DNA of 62,421 nt. Source: Clostridiaceae bacterium DTU079 (GTDB taxonomy: Bacteria; Bacillota; Clostridia; Acetivibrionales; Acetivibrionaceae). The stretch covers positions 139,573 through 201,993 of the forward strand of contig LFSC01000012.1 in NCBI GenBank assembly GCA_001512505.1. The letters are read 5' to 3'. Below are positions 19,543-29,693 of the stretch, one piece after another (the first letter of the stretch is position 1; each line of letters begins with the position of its first letter). The notes beneath the pieces are model-generated. The model saw only the letters and a list, made by a program, of their open reading frames with translations. It was not told the origin of the DNA and ran no database searches. A program made the position numbers and the translations under genes.

Positions 19543-19606
19543 TTGACATCTTCAATATAATGGGTATATAATATCATATGAACAGTTATTCATATGTTCA
19601 TATGAT
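19543..19606 (+). promoter_or_regulatory. Promoter and ArsR/SmtB-type operator of the metal-efflux operon
   Basis: A TTGACA (-35, 19543-19548) and TATAAT (-10, 19567-19572) are separated by 18 bp. Directly after the -10 stands a perfect 12-bp inverted repeat (19573-19584 and 19595-19606, arm ATCATATGAACA) with a 10-bp spacer. This is the place and shape expected of a CadC/SmtB operator, so the ArsR protein encoded next should repress its own operon until metal binds. A 24/28 match to the core of this site occurs at 37204-37231. Confidence 0.85.
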
Positions 19607-19647
19607 AGACAGAGTCTTATACTTTAGATAAATGAGGAGGAATTAAT

Positions 19648-20013
19648 ATGCATGAGAATTATGGATCCGATAAATGTGACTGTAACATAATTCATGAAGA
19701 TGTGGTAAACATGGTGCGTAAAAATATGCCTAAGGAGGAATACCTTTACGATCTCGCAGAGCTTTTCAAGGTCTTCGGCGACACCACCAGAATAAAAATA
19801 CTTTATGCATTATTTGCCTCGGAAATGTGCGTTTGTGATATTGCATCCCTTATCAATATGACACAATCGGCGGTATCACATCAACTCAGGGTTTTAAAGC
19901 AAGCAAGACTCGTAAAGTATAGAAAAGAAGGTAAAATCGTATACTACTCTCTTGATGATGAACACATAAAACACATATTCGATCAGGGACTTATGCATAT
20001 AACAGAAACTTGA
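19648..20013 (+). CDS. ArsR/SmtB-family metal-sensing repressor (CadC-like)
   Basis: A 121-residue winged-helix repressor. The recognition helix region is SQSAVSHQLRVLKQARLV-like (here TQSAVSHQLRVLKQ). Metal ligands of both known site types are visible: Cys pair in the N-terminus (KCDC) plus MCVCDIA before the DNA-binding helices (the alpha-3N Cd/Pb site of CadC), and D-x-H...H in the C-terminal helix (DDEHIKHIFDQGLMH, alpha-5 Zn site of SmtB). It probably senses Cd/Zn/Pb and lets go of the operator at 19573-19606. GGAGGAATT lies upstream of the ATG. It is followed after 24 bp by the efflux ATPase. Confidence 0.93.
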   Translation: MHENYGSDKCDCNIIHEDVVNMVRKNMPKEEYLYDLAELFKVFGDTTRIKILYALFASEMCVCDIASLINMTQSAVSHQLRVLKQARLVKYRKEGKIVYYSLDDEHIKHIFDQGLMHITET

Positions 20014-20037
20014 ATTTAATAAAGGCAGGGGTTTAAA

Positions 20038-22152
20038 ATGAAATATGCAGAAAAAAGAGAACTAATACTTGAAGGACTGGATTGTGCAAGCTGTGCAGCA
20101 AAAATCGAAACCAAGGTTAAAGAGATAGAAGGAGTAAAAAACGCATCTGTAAATTTCGTAACTAAAAAGCTTACTATAGAGTTTGAAAATGCACTAAAAT
20201 CCGAGGACATAGTGAAGAAAGCAACAAAGATAGCAAAAAGTGTAGAATCGGATATTGAAGTATTTGAACAGGAAGAGAAAAAAACAGGACAAAAGAGCGT
20301 TTTAAACAAATCAGAGGTCATAGTTCTGAGCATAGGCATCTTGTTGTACGGCACCGCATTTATAATACGTTTTCCCTTTTGGGTCGAATTCACGCTGTTT
20401 TTTACCAGCTATTTATTGATTGGTAAAGATGTATTAATAAAGGCTGTTCGAAACATTTTTAAAGGTCAATTGCTGGATGAAAACTTTCTGATGACCATTG
20501 CTACAGTGGGTGCATTTTCTATAGGTGAATACTCTGAAGGTGCGGCAGTTATGCTGTTCTATAAGGTTGGGGAGCTTCTCCAGGATATGGCCGTAAACCG
20601 TTCAAGAAAGTCCATTTCGGATCTTATGAACATACGTCCTGACTATGCCAATCTTAAAACCGGTGAAAGCATTGTAAGAGTGTCTCCCGAAGATGTCAAT
20701 ATCGGAAATATTATTGTGGTTAAGCCGGGTGAAAGAATACCTTTGGACGGCAGGGTTGTTGAAGGAAGATCCGCGGTTGATGTATCCGTACTAACCGGTG
20801 AGTCGATCCCAAGGGATGTGGAATCGGGAGATGAAGTTTTGTCGGGCTCGGTTAACAAGAGCGGTCTTTTGAGCATTGAGGTCACTAAAGAATATGGTGA
20901 CTCCACTGTGTCTAAAATATTGGATCTGGTACAAAATGCAAGCAGTCAAAAAGCCCGTACGGAGAACTTTATCACTAAATTTGCACGGGTTTATACACCA
21001 ATTGTCGTATTTGCTTCTGCGGCTTTAGCTATAATTCCGCCTTTAGTAGTTCCCGGTGCTTCCTTTTCCGAATGGCTCTACAGAGCCCTCATATTCCTTG
21101 TAATTTCCTGTCCGTGTGCTCTCGTTATCTCCATACCTCTTGGATATTTTGGAGGAATCGGAGCCGCATCAAGGCATGGAATACTCGTGAAGGGCAGCAA
21201 TCACCTGGAAGCCTTGAACAATTTAAACACTGTAGTATTCGACAAAACAGGTACACTTACCAAAGGCAAATTTGAGGTAACTGAAATTAACCCATCGGAG
21301 GGATTTTCCAAAGAAAATCTGTTGGAATACGCTGCAACAGCAGAGAGATTTTCCAATCACCCAATTGCCGTATCTATTGTTAAGGCCTTCGGGAAAAAAA
21401 TAGACTCCGATGAAACGGAAAGCTTTGAAGAAATACCGGGCCATGGAATCAAGACCATATATCAGGGTAAAGAAATACTGGCAGGAAATGAAAAGCTAAT
21501 GAACGGTTCAGGGATCGCAATTTCAGATACAAACGGCTTGGGCACCACAATTCATGTAGCCGTTGGCGGAAAATATGCGGGCAAAATATTGATATCCGAT
21601 GAAGTCAAGGCCGATTCTAAAAAGGCTATAGAAGAACTTAAAAAGTCCGGTGTAAAGAAGCTGATAATGCTGACAGGAGATAATACGAATCAAGCTCAAA
21701 AAATCGGCCGGCAATTGGGGCTTGATGAGGTATATGCCGAACTGCTGCCCCATCAAAAAGTAGAAAAAATTGAACATATAGTTTCTCAAAAGGCTCAAAA
21801 AGACAAGCTTGCTTTTGTAGGAGACGGAATAAATGATGCGCCTGTATTGGCAAGATCGGATATTGGAGTGGCAATGGGAGGCCTGGGATCGGATGCAGCC
21901 ATTGAAGCGGCAGACATTGTGCTCATGACCGACGAACCTTCAAAGCTTGTCACTGCCATAAAAATTGCCCGGAAAACCAAAGGTATTATCTGGCAAAACA
22001 TTATCCTTGCCTTCGCTGTAAAAATAATTGTACTGGCCTTAGGAGCCGGAGGTATGGCTACCATGTGGGAAGCGGTTTTTGCAGATGTGGGAGTTGCAGT
22101 ACTGGCAGTCTTAAATGCCATGAGATTGATTAGAGTAAAGGGACTAGAGTAA
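20038..22152 (+). CDS. cadA: Heavy-metal P1B-type ATPase (Zn/Cd/Pb efflux, CadA/ZntA-like)
   Basis: A 704-residue P-type ATPase. It has one N-terminal HMA domain (GLDCASCAAKIE, CxxC), membrane helices from about 95, the TGES actuator loop, the membrane metal motif CPC (358-360, in SCPCAL), the phosphorylation site DKTGTLT (Asp402), and the hinge GDGINDAP. The CPC motif, single HMA domain and ArsR partner point to export of Zn, Cd or Pb rather than copper. It shares the operator-controlled promoter at 19543 with the arsR gene. The start at 20038 has AGGGG about 8 bases upstream. A long inverted repeat follows the stop. Confidence 0.94.
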   Translation: MKYAEKRELILEGLDCASCAAKIETKVKEIEGVKNASVNFVTKKLTIEFENALKSEDIVKKATKIAKSVESDIEVFEQEEKKTGQKSVLNKSEVIVLSIGILLYGTAFIIRFPFWVEFTLFFTSYLLIGKDVLIKAVRNIFKGQLLDENFLMTIATVGAFSIGEYSEGAAVMLFYKVGELLQDMAVNRSRKSISDLMNIRPDYANLKTGESIVRVSPEDVNIGNIIVVKPGERIPLDGRVVEGRSAVDVSVLTGESIPRDVESGDEVLSGSVNKSGLLSIEVTKEYGDSTVSKILDLVQNASSQKARTENFITKFARVYTPIVVFASAALAIIPPLVVPGASFSEWLYRALIFLVISCPCALVISIPLGYFGGIGAASRHGILVKGSNHLEALNNLNTVVFDKTGTLTKGKFEVTEINPSEGFSKENLLEYAATAERFSNHPIAVSIVKAFGKKIDSDETESFEEIPGHGIKTIYQGKEILAGNEKLMNGSGIAISDTNGLGTTIHVAVGGKYAGKILISDEVKADSKKAIEELKKSGVKKLIMLTGDNTNQAQKIGRQLGLDEVYAELLPHQKVEKIEHIVSQKAQKDKLAFVGDGINDAPVLARSDIGVAMGGLGSDAAIEAADIVLMTDEPSKLVTAIKIARKTKGIIWQNIILAFAVKIIVLALGAGGMATMWEAVFADVGVAVLAVLNAMRLIRVKGLE

Positions 22153-22226
22153 AAGTGAAGAAGGATATTCCAGAAACTTAAGTTTCGCAAGTACAGAGCC
22201 TGTTAAAAATATATTTCTTCACTTTT
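22151..22226. repeat. Long inverted repeat after cadA (dispersed palindromic element copy)
   Basis: Outer arms of 12 bp (22151-22162 and 22215-22226, AAAAGTGAAGAA/TTCTTCACTTTT) pair perfectly. The inner part carries CCAGAAACTTAAGTT at 22171-22185, which recurs at 52184-52198 after cysK. It probably works as the operon terminator. Confidence 0.6.
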
Positions 22227-22290
22227 CATCTAAAAATAGTAATAAAATTCGTACGGGCATAAAACTCGTACAACTTCCAGCAAAAAAACC

Positions 22291-22327
22291 ATGCCCCCAA
22301 TAATAAACACACCATTATTGGGGGCAT
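22291..22327 (-). terminator. Terminator of the SleB-like hydrolase gene
   Basis: A perfect 14-bp stem (22291-22304 with 22314-22327) and 9-base loop, followed on the minus strand by a run of seven T. It ends the minus-strand gene at 22368-23201. Confidence 0.9.
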
Positions 22328-22367
22328 ATATTCATCAAACCTGTTATTGCAGTATTAAACAACTCTT

Positions 22368-23201
22368 TTATTCATAAAAATACTCACCGTCTATTTTTTT
22401 ATAGAATTTGCCGCTTCTTGAGGTAAACGGCCTGTTATTAAAATAAAGGCATGCTCCGATATTGTTTATACCCTCTAAAGCCATTTTTGCGGCGATAACA
22501 CAATTCTTTGGAGGTACCAATTCCTTAAATCCGCTTTTGTGGGCAGGTGGAAATTGCCCGCTCTGAAAAATAACATCATAAATTGTGTTAGGAAATGAAG
22601 GACTTTTTACCCGGTTTAATACAACGTTCGCTACAGCCACCTTTCCCTCGACAGTAGCACTTCTTGCTTCAACAGTTATAATCCTTGCTAGCCATATTAT
22701 GTCTTCATCGGTGTACGGCCTATTATAAATGCATTCTTCAGGAACCTCCAGTCCCTCTTTATTAACCAAAACCGTGTAGGTCATCTCATCCCACTCTATG
22801 GAACACCCTAGGTTTTCAGAAACAAACCTCAACGGAACCATTGTGCGGCCATCGCTTATTTCCGGTGCAACATCCATTGATCTTTTTTCAGCATTTACAT
22901 AGTACTCGTTGCTGCCAATGAAAAGTTCAATATAATTATTGCCGTCACTTATAACAACCATCTTTTTTTCGCTAACCCATCCCACCTGGGCTCCCAATGC
23001 CTCAGCAACAAAACGTACGGAAACAAACGTCCTATCGCCTTTAATATAAGGCCAATTGTCCATTTTTATGTATTTACCGTTTACTTTTACAGTTATGTAT
23101 ATTTGCTCAGTAACTGCTTCTGCCTTGTAACTTGTGATAAAACTGAGACAAACCATTATAATTATAGCTGCTATAAACTTATATTTTCCCCTGTTATTCA
23201 T
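22368..23201 (-). CDS. SleB-type cell-wall hydrolase with copper-amine-oxidase-N-like domain
   Basis: About 277 residues. It has a signal peptide or N-terminal anchor (AAIIIMVCLSFITSYKAEA), then a copper amine oxidase N-terminal-like module with two repeats (about 35-140, ending TMVPLRFVSENLG), common in clostridial surface proteins. A SleB/CwlJ Hydrolase_2 domain follows (about 160-277: ARIITVEARS, VAVANVVLNRV, PFTSRSGKFYKKIDGEYFY). SleB enzymes break cortex peptidoglycan during germination or remodel vegetative wall; with this signal and binding module either is possible. The start is uncertain: 23216 and 23201 are both ATG, and the only SD-like sequence is a weak GGATGG. I chose 23201. Confidence 0.85.
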   Translation of the reverse strand: MNNRGKYKFIAAIIIMVCLSFITSYKAEAVTEQIYITVKVNGKYIKMDNWPYIKGDRTFVSVRFVAEALGAQVGWVSEKKMVVISDGNNYIELFIGSNEYYVNAEKRSMDVAPEISDGRTMVPLRFVSENLGCSIEWDEMTYTVLVNKEGLEVPEECIYNRPYTDEDIIWLARIITVEARSATVEGKVAVANVVLNRVKSPSFPNTIYDVIFQSGQFPPAHKSGFKELVPPKNCVIAAKMALEGINNIGACLYFNNRPFTSRSGKFYKKIDGEYFYE

Positions 23202-23462
23202 AACAAAACACACCATCCAATTTCAATTTTTTAGTTTACGTAACAGCTCTCTTATTAATCACACAAAACTGCCACGCAATACCGGTACAATTTTATCATA
23301 AAACAAATTCAATTGTAAGCCAAAATTGCGTATATCCATATATATCCATAAGTAATTATTTCCATGTAACGATATGCCTCGACCAACACGGGAATCTATA
23401 GAAATACATAACTGTAAAGTAAACTAAAAATATAGATGATAAGCACAATATAGATAATTTCC

Positions 23463-24932
23463 CTATTTCTTTTTTAGAGATCCGAGAATTCCGCGTATCA
23501 AGCTTCTTCCCAGTTCTCTTCCGATTGAAGTTGCAGCAGAATTAAATGCCTTTTCGAAAACGGATTTTTGGTTGGAAGTTCGCTTTTGGGAAGTTTTAAC
23601 GCTGCTTCGCTGCTGCTTTACTTCTTTCTGCTCTTTCTCCTTTGCGGCTTGCTTTCCTTTAGCCTGAAGTATTTCATAGGCAGACTCATTATCAACCATT
23701 TTATCATACTTTCCATATATAAGGGAAGATGAAATAATGTCTTTGCGGATCTGCTCATCAATAGTACCCATTTGGCTTTGAGGAGGTAAAATAAATGCTC
23801 GTTCCACAATGCCGGGACTTCCGTTCTGATCAAGGAATGATACCAAGGCTTCACCGGTAGCAAGCTCAGTAATGGCCGTCTCGGTATCGAACTCAGGATT
23901 TGCCCGAAAAGTCTGTGCTGCAGCCTTAACCATTTTCTGATGCTTTGGTGTATAAGCACGAAGTGCATGCTGAATACGGTTTCCCAATTGTCCGAGAATT
24001 TCTTCCGGTACATCGGAAGGGTTTTGGGTAACAAAATAAACTCCAACCCCCTTGGAACGGATTAACCTTACCACCTGCTCAATTTTTTGAATTAATACCT
24101 TAGGAGCATTGTCAAAAATCAAATGTGCTTCATCAAAGAAGAAAACTATTTTCGGTTTTTTTACATCGTCCAATTCCGGAAGAGTTTCAAAAAGTTCCGA
24201 CAATAGCCATAAAAGGAAGGTTGAATATAGTATCGGGTTTTGAAACAGCTTTACACTATGTAGAATATTAATATAACCGCGACCCTCAGGTGTCACCTGG
24301 ATAAAGTCAAGAATATTCAAATCCGGCTCTCCGAAAAAGTAATTGCCTCCCTGATCCTCTATAGCAATCAACTTTCGCAGAATAGCACCCAGACTTTGAG
24401 TAGAAATACTGCCATACTTGATGGTAAAATCTTTGGCATTTTCGCCTACATATTGCAGCATTGCACGCAAATCCTTCAAGTCAATAAGCAAAAGCCCTTT
24501 GTCATCAGCTATCCTGAAAACAATATTCATGATTTCCGACTGAGTATCGTTAAGCTCCAGCAATCTCGAAAGCAATATTGCTCCCATCTCAGAAATTGTG
24601 GTTCGGACAGGATGTCCTCCCTCACCGAATATATCCCAGAATCGAACCGGATAAGACTTGAATTCAAAGTCTTCAATACCCATCATATTAATTCTTTCCT
24701 GAATTTTGGGACTGTCTGTTCCTTTAACTGCAAGACCTGCAAGATCACCTTTGATATCGGCAAGAAAAACCGGAACTCCACAATCACTAAAAGATTCCGC
24801 CAACACTTTCAATGTAACGGTTTTTCCGGTACCGGTTGCTCCGGCAATTAATCCATGGCGGTTTGCCATTTCAGGTAAAAGATAAACCGGTGTATTTCCT
24901 TTTGCTATCAGAATCTTATCATCACAAAACAT
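23463..24932 (-). CDS. HerA-like/DUF853 P-loop ATPase
   Basis: A 489-residue soluble ATPase of the HerA-FtsK class (DUF853). Walker A is [12 protein letters not shown] (about 32-40), Walker [14 protein letters not shown], followed by the HerA arginine/sensor region [34 protein letters not shown] charged, coiled C-terminal tail ([17 protein letters not shown]) precedes a Gly/Leu-rich end. These proteins are thought to be DNA-pumping or remodelling motors; no nuclease partner (NurA) is nearby, so its pathway is open. The ribosome site AAGGAGAG lies upstream of the ATG. Confidence 0.88.
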   Translation of the reverse strand: MFCDDKILIAKGNTPVYLLPEMANRHGLIAGATGTGKTVTLKVLAESFSDCGVPVFLADIKGDLAGLAVKGTDSPKIQERINMMGIEDFEFKSYPVRFWDIFGEGGHPVRTTISEMGAILLSRLLELNDTQSEIMNIVFRIADDKGLLLIDLKDLRAMLQYVGENAKDFTIKYGSISTQSLGAILRKLIAIEDQGGNYFFGEPDLNILDFIQVTPEGRGYINILHSVKLFQNPILYSTFLLWLLSELFETLPELDDVKKPKIVFFFDEAHLIFDNAPKVLIQKIEQVVRLIRSKGVGVYFVTQNPSDVPEEILGQLGNRIQHALRAYTPKHQKMVKAAAQTFRANPEFDTETAITELATGEALVSFLDQNGSPGIVERAFILPPQSQMGTIDEQIRKDIISSSLIYGKYDKMVDNESAYEILQAKGKQAAKEKEQKEVKQQRSSVKTSQKRTSNQKSVFEKAFNSAATSIGRELGRSLIRGILGSLKKK

Positions 24933-25048
24933 ATTTATCTCTCCTTATACTATGGTATTAATTGCAGGTAAACAGACATTGTGCCCCTTATGTTTTGATC
25001 CCCCTTCTTCGATATACTGCTTTCAAAACTCAGGGGCACCATATCCAC

Positions 25049-25738
25049 CTATAAACTATTATACTCCGATTCTGCTTTCATTCCTAGTACAATGTTAAGA
25101 TTTCCGTTACGGCAACGAAGGGCATCTATGAATTCCTTTTCTTTAGTACCATAGTATAAGTTAACCAAATACACAAGCTCATACAACGTGCCGAGATCGG
25201 TAGTTTTAACCTTTTGAAGTTCATGGCTTACCGTATATTTATTGAAAATATCTTCAAATTCCCTTTCGTAGTCCAAATTTTCCGGAACTACGACTTTTAG
25301 CACTTTATACGGTGTTTTCATCGCACCGAAATTGATTTTTTTCAGGATAACCATAAACGCGCAGAGGAATACCGTAAAAAGCACGGCATACGCAAACAAT
25401 CCCACACCGCACGCAAGACCGGCTGCCATTGCAAAGAATATGTAGCTGATATCCTTAGGATCCCCCGGCGCACTCCTGAACCGGATAATAGAAAAAGCAC
25501 CTGCCAGACTGAAAGCCCTTGCAATATCGCTACCTATTAATAAAATCATAACAGCAATAATACATGGTATCATAATTAAAGTAAGAGTAAAGTTTTGGGA
25601 ATAGCTTCCTTTTGAATGAGTTTTTATGTAAATATAGCTGATAAGCAATCCCAATGCAAAAGATATAATAATTGTTAGCATTGCGCTTCCAAAGGATAAT
25701 TTTGTGTTAATTGTGGTATTAAATATTGCATCAAGCAA
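25049..25738 (-). CDS. DUF4956 membrane protein
   Basis: A protein of about 229 residues with four to five membrane helices (from about 17 to 130, including the conserved SLAGAFSIIRFRSAPGDPKDISYIFFAMAAG) and a cytoplasmic C-terminal domain. DUF4956 genes are recurrently next to VTC-domain and CotH genes, as here. The reading frame begins with TTG at 25738 inside the end of the VTC gene (64-bp overlap), with only a weak purine-rich site upstream, so the start is tentative. It probably forms a membrane partner of the VTC polymerase. Confidence 0.85.
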   Translation of the reverse strand: MLDAIFNTTINTKLSFGSAMLTIIISFALGLLISYIYIKTHSKGSYSQNFTLTLIMIPCIIAVMILLIGSDIARAFSLAGAFSIIRFRSAPGDPKDISYIFFAMAAGLACGVGLFAYAVLFTVFLCAFMVILKKINFGAMKTPYKVLKVVVPENLDYEREFEDIFNKYTVSHELQKVKTTDLGTLYELVYLVNLYYGTKEKEFIDALRCRNGNLNIVLGMKAESEYNSL

Positions 25739-26475
25739 CTTTCTTCAGCCCCCTCCATTTTCGTTTCCATTATCATTTTCTTGTATTCTGTCCCGTATTT
25801 TGAGAAGCTCGTTTTAAAAATCTTGAACTCGCTTAACATTTTAGAAAGCCATATCGGTATACTCTTTTCAGCCTTAACCTCCATAAGCCAGATACCATCG
25901 TCAAGCAGTCTTTCTCCATAATCTCCTAATTCAAGCCTCAGATCCGTTCTTCTGCTTCTAATATTCGTATCAAAGGTAATTCTTAAATCCCTGTTATTGA
26001 TACCGAAATATGCTTTTCTGTCATAAGCCAGATAAAGCTTGGGCATTAGAACATATCTTCGAAATATATACTCAATTTCATTCAGTACCTGCTTATTCAT
26101 ATAATCCTTGTAATCAGGCTTCCTTCCGGTTTCGGCAAACTTGTAGGCCTCTGTTAACTTGAGTTTGGTTCTTCTTTTATTCACAAGTCCCAATACCTTT
26201 TTCTTTATTTCCAAATATACCTCATCCTCCGGTGAAGGAACACCATATGCACGCAGCCTTAACTTTTCCTTATATTTAGGCTTTGACAGTGAATGTCTTA
26301 TAAGTTGATTGTCAAAGGTATCGTAGTAAATATTGCTGATGGTGTAAAAAGAGTTAGTTTTCTTGTTATACTCATCCAATTCCATATAATCGCAAAGTAT
26401 GTTTTGAACCTTCTCAAAGGTGGCATCGTCAATCAAATACTTTACCTCATATCTATTGAAAACCTCAATGGCCAC
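25675..26475 (-). CDS. VTC-domain polyphosphate polymerase-like protein
   Basis: A 266-residue protein with the VTC fold of the triphosphate-tunnel superfamily: RYEVKYLIDD at the N-terminus, VYLEIKKKVLGLVNKRRTKL (tunnel basic residues), RITFDTNIRSRR, and WLMEVKAEKSIPIWLS. In yeast this domain makes polyphosphate from ATP; bacterial members next to CotH and DUF4956 are less understood. The GTG start at 26475 is chosen because AAAGGAG lies 8 bases upstream. It is followed by the DUF4956 gene and preceded, 65 bp away, by the CotH-dockerin gene on the same strand. Confidence 0.88.
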   Translation of the reverse strand: MAIEVFNRYEVKYLIDDATFEKVQNILCDYMELDEYNKKTNSFYTISNIYYDTFDNQLIRHSLSKPKYKEKLRLRAYGVPSPEDEVYLEIKKKVLGLVNKRRTKLKLTEAYKFAETGRKPDYKDYMNKQVLNEIEYIFRRYVLMPKLYLAYDRKAYFGINNRDLRITFDTNIRSRRTDLRLELGDYGERLLDDGIWLMEVKAEKSIPIWLSKMLSEFKIFKTSFSKYGTEYKKMIMETKMEGAEESCLMQYLIPQLTQNYPLEAQC

Positions 26476-26540
26476 ATCTTCATCTCCTTTCCAGCCCTAA
26501 TTACAATAAACAATACAAGAATCAATTAAGATCTAAAGTG

Positions 26541-29500
26541 CTAATTCTGTGCCGGCAATTTATCGATTTTTCTCAACAAAAACCTTTTCAAAAGCGAAAC
26601 ATCGAGAGAATCGATACTGCCATCGGCATCAACATCCGCTGCTTTCTTATCTACATAGTAGTTTTGCGGTAAGGATCTAAGTATGTATCTTTTGAGTATG
26701 GTTAAATCCAGAGAATCTACAAATCCATCTGCATTAACATCACCATACAAAGTGGGCGGTGCAAGGAGCGGTTTAAATACTGCCGTTATGTTAACATCCT
26801 TCGAAAGAGTAAAGGTTACGGTATCCGATGATTGATCTGCTCCGGATATTCCCTCCCAATGGTCAAATACATAACCGTCTTTAGGTATTGCCTTTACTGT
26901 TACCGGAACTCCCCTGAAATATATGCCGGTCCATGAATCAGGGTTTGTGACTGCCGGAGTTCCCGACTGTATATCTATGGAATTAATCTTAATATGACCC
27001 ATGTCCGTGTCGGTGTTCAAGGTAACGTATGAAGTACCGGTCACGCCGTTGGATCTAAACTTATTGATTATGTGCTGCCTTACATATGTAGGCCGATTAT
27101 TGGCATAGTTTTTAATAGTCTGAACTTCTTCGCTCCATGTTTTATCCATAAAGCTGGTTCTTGTCAGCTTGATAAAGGGCCAGCGGTCAGTGTGTTCCTG
27201 CATTTCCGGTTCAAGGGTCGAGACCACGCCGTCTATAATCTCATTTACCCTTGACGGAACAAAAGAAGTATTCAATTGGTCTGCAAAACGGTTTATGAAC
27301 TCGTTTCTAAACTCATCATTCTGAAGCAGGGTCTTAAACAGAAATACAGCCCACGGTTCGTTTGCATAACCTTCTTGAGTATCACCGGCCGCAAAAGCCA
27401 GAGTGTTATGGGACACGGGTTTTTCATACAATCCAAAGCCAAAATCGGTGTCTTTTAAGAACCATCTCCACCTTCCGTCCTGTCCGTAGGGTGCATCGGG
27501 CTCATACTCACCGCTTTCGGTTTTGTACCTCCATATACTCACATTGTTTCCAGGCCAGTCCGTATTTCCGAAGAATATTTCGGCAACATTGTAATCAATG
27601 TAATTATCGATATCTATTTTCGTTTTAATATAATCATAGGTACTTTTATCGGTGATGGAATGTGACTTCAAATAGTTTATAACATCTTCCGTATATGCCA
27701 AAACATCCTCCGGGTCTCCTTCCTGAACACTGGGTTTTTCAAAAACATCAAGAATTGCAACCCTATCGCCATCAAGATCGTAATGATCTTTTAGATATTT
27801 ATCATCGAACCGTTCACGGAAATGGTATATTCCCCAATACTCACCGTTCAAAAATACTATGCAAGGTCTGAAGGACTGGGTATCCAGTTTTAGATGGGAT
27901 ACAAGGCTCTGCATCATCTCATCCCTAAATAAAGCACCGGTCCAGTCATTTCCTGCATTTCTTAATATGAGACGTTCAAAGTTTTTTATTTTTTTGCCGG
28001 TTCCCGTTCCTCTAAGGCCGGGGAATATTTCGTATTTGAATTTATCAGTATCCCCATCACCATGATCTGCATATAGACGGAAGGACTTTTGAGGATACTT
28101 TCTTGTATATCCCCCATGTATGCGCATGCCTGCGGATTGAGAAAACCACGTACTTCCATCGGTATCAAATACTTCTACATGTACAGGTCTTTCCCATTCA
28201 GCCCCACTATTCTCATAGTTTTGATTTACATAAAGTCCCGTAGTTTTATCAAACAAATTCTCATATTCGGTTACCAGTGAAACCACCGGCAAGGTATACC
28301 GGTTATAAATGTCGGGATCAACAAAATATGAATGTGTGACTACCTTGCTTTGAGCACCGTCTTCCCTTACAGCAACGGCTTTTATGGTGGTACACTTAAA
28401 CACTTCACCCTTCGGTGCTTTCCATCTGTTCCATATATCGTTGGATATATCCTGAATCATAGAAAGCACATTGGGATCACCCTTCCTGCTTTTGATTCTA
28501 ATATTCCTGTTATATTCATAAGTCCCAGCCTCTCCGGGAACAGGATCGGAACAATCCGTAGTATAGTAGATCTTCACATTTGATTCTTGAGCAGAAATCT
28601 GCAAATCAAACTCATTGGTATAAAATCCTCCTGCATGGGAAAATACCGGCTCTGACACAGGAATCAAGCTTGATTCGAAAATATTGGCACTTCCGGGAGT
28701 CGGTTTTAACAACGACATTTCCGATGAGCCGTCGGTTTTTCTTCCATAGGCCTCATCATCCGAAAGGTTTATTAAAATCATAATGTCAATAACCGTCCCG
28801 TCGGGGTTCTTTAATGTCAGTACTTCACCGGATTTACTCAATTTGAAGTTCGTATGCAGCTGTCCGTCCGCTGCTACCTTGTTTTTATCGGAAGCCCAGA
28901 GCAGCAAATATCCACGGGCAGGTACGGTAACATCCGGAAAAACCCATTCCGCTGAAGTGTCGGCTATGGTATAACCGGCCAGATTAACATCCTTATCACC
29001 GGCATTATATATTTCAATCCAATCGGAGTACGCTCCTCCCTTGCTTCCAAACTCGGGATCATCAACATCCCCGTCCCTTATGGTTGAAACATTGGATGCC
29101 ATGACTTCATTAATAAACAGAGTTTGCTCCGGTAAAATTTCCGGAATATTTGCCGAACCGGGAGTTGCTTTGGAAAAAACAACAAATTTGGATGAACCGT
29201 CAGTCTCCCGTCCGTAGCTCTGATCATCGGCAAGGCTTATAATATCTACCGAATCAATAACAGTACCGTCGGGAGCTTTGAATATCAAAGGCTCTCCGGA
29301 GGCACTAAGCTTGAAATTGGTATGCAGTTGTCCGTCTGCTGCTACTTTGTCCTTGTCTGAAGCCCAAATCAGCAGATACCCTCCCGCGGGAACAATTCCT
29401 TGCGGAAAAGTCCATTCAGCCGAACTATCGGCAATGGTATAGCCTGTTAAATCCACATCCTTCGTACCGGCATTGTATATTTCAATCCAGTCGGAGTACG

Positions 29501-29693
29501 CCCCTCCTTTACTTCCATGCTTCGGATCATCAATATCACCGTCCCGAATAGTAGATTCATTGGAAGACATGACCTCATTTATAAAAAGAGTCTGATCTGT
29601 CTTCGCATTGGCAGAAAACCAACTAAAAGGTGTCAACATTGTCAACAGCATTATAACAACAAGGACAACCGACACTGATTTTCTCATCTTCAT
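26541..29693 (-). CDS. Secreted CotH kinase-like protein with two lamin-tail domains and dockerin
   Basis: A 1050-residue secreted protein. In order it has a signal peptide (1-30), two lamin-tail domains (about 33-165 and 185-315, each beginning TLFINEVM), and a chitobiase C-terminal-like module (about 345-440). A CotH domain (about 455-810) carries FLNGEYWGIYHFRERFDDKYL and the D-x-D-F-G-like KDTDFGFGLY. An InlB B-repeat-like module (about 880-955, FDHWEG) and a C-terminal type-I dockerin (about 985-1048) complete it. Spore-coat CotH is a protein kinase, so this may be a kinase displayed on the cellulosome; the target is unknown. It heads the CotH-VTC-DUF4956 cluster. Confidence 0.92.
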   Translation of the reverse strand: MKMRKSVSVVLVVIMLLTMLTPFSWFSANAKTDQTLFINEVMSSNESTIRDGDIDDPKHGSKGGAYSDWIEIYNAGTKDVDLTGYTIADSSAEWTFPQGIVPAGGYLLIWASDKDKVAADGQLHTNFKLSASGEPLIFKAPDGTVIDSVDIISLADDQSYGRETDGSSKFVVFSKATPGSANIPEILPEQTLFINEVMASNVSTIRDGDVDDPEFGSKGGAYSDWIEIYNAGDKDVNLAGYTIADTSAEWVFPDVTVPARGYLLLWASDKNKVAADGQLHTNFKLSKSGEVLTLKNPDGTVIDIMILINLSDDEAYGRKTDGSSEMSLLKPTPGSANIFESSLIPVSEPVFSHAGGFYTNEFDLQISAQESNVKIYYTTDCSDPVPGEAGTYEYNRNIRIKSRKGDPNVLSMIQDISNDIWNRWKAPKGEVFKCTTIKAVAVREDGAQSKVVTHSYFVDPDIYNRYTLPVVSLVTEYENLFDKTTGLYVNQNYENSGAEWERPVHVEVFDTDGSTWFSQSAGMRIHGGYTRKYPQKSFRLYADHGDGDTDKFKYEIFPGLRGTGTGKKIKNFERLILRNAGNDWTGALFRDEMMQSLVSHLKLDTQSFRPCIVFLNGEYWGIYHFRERFDDKYLKDHYDLDGDRVAILDVFEKPSVQEGDPEDVLAYTEDVINYLKSHSITDKSTYDYIKTKIDIDNYIDYNVAEIFFGNTDWPGNNVSIWRYKTESGEYEPDAPYGQDGRWRWFLKDTDFGFGLYEKPVSHNTLAFAAGDTQEGYANEPWAVFLFKTLLQNDEFRNEFINRFADQLNTSFVPSRVNEIIDGVVSTLEPEMQEHTDRWPFIKLTRTSFMDKTWSEEVQTIKNYANNRPTYVRQHIINKFRSNGVTGTSYVTLNTDTDMGHIKINSIDIQSGTPAVTNPDSWTGIYFRGVPVTVKAIPKDGYVFDHWEGISGADQSSDTVTFTLSKDVNITAVFKPLLAPPTLYGDVNADGFVDSLDLTILKRYILRSLPQNYYVDKKAADVDADGSIDSLDVSLLKRFLLRKIDKLPAQN

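Noticed and set aside
20016..20393. Minus-strand gene opposite the start of cadA
   Set aside because: It is a shadow of the strongly conserved P-type ATPase frame and has no ribosome site.
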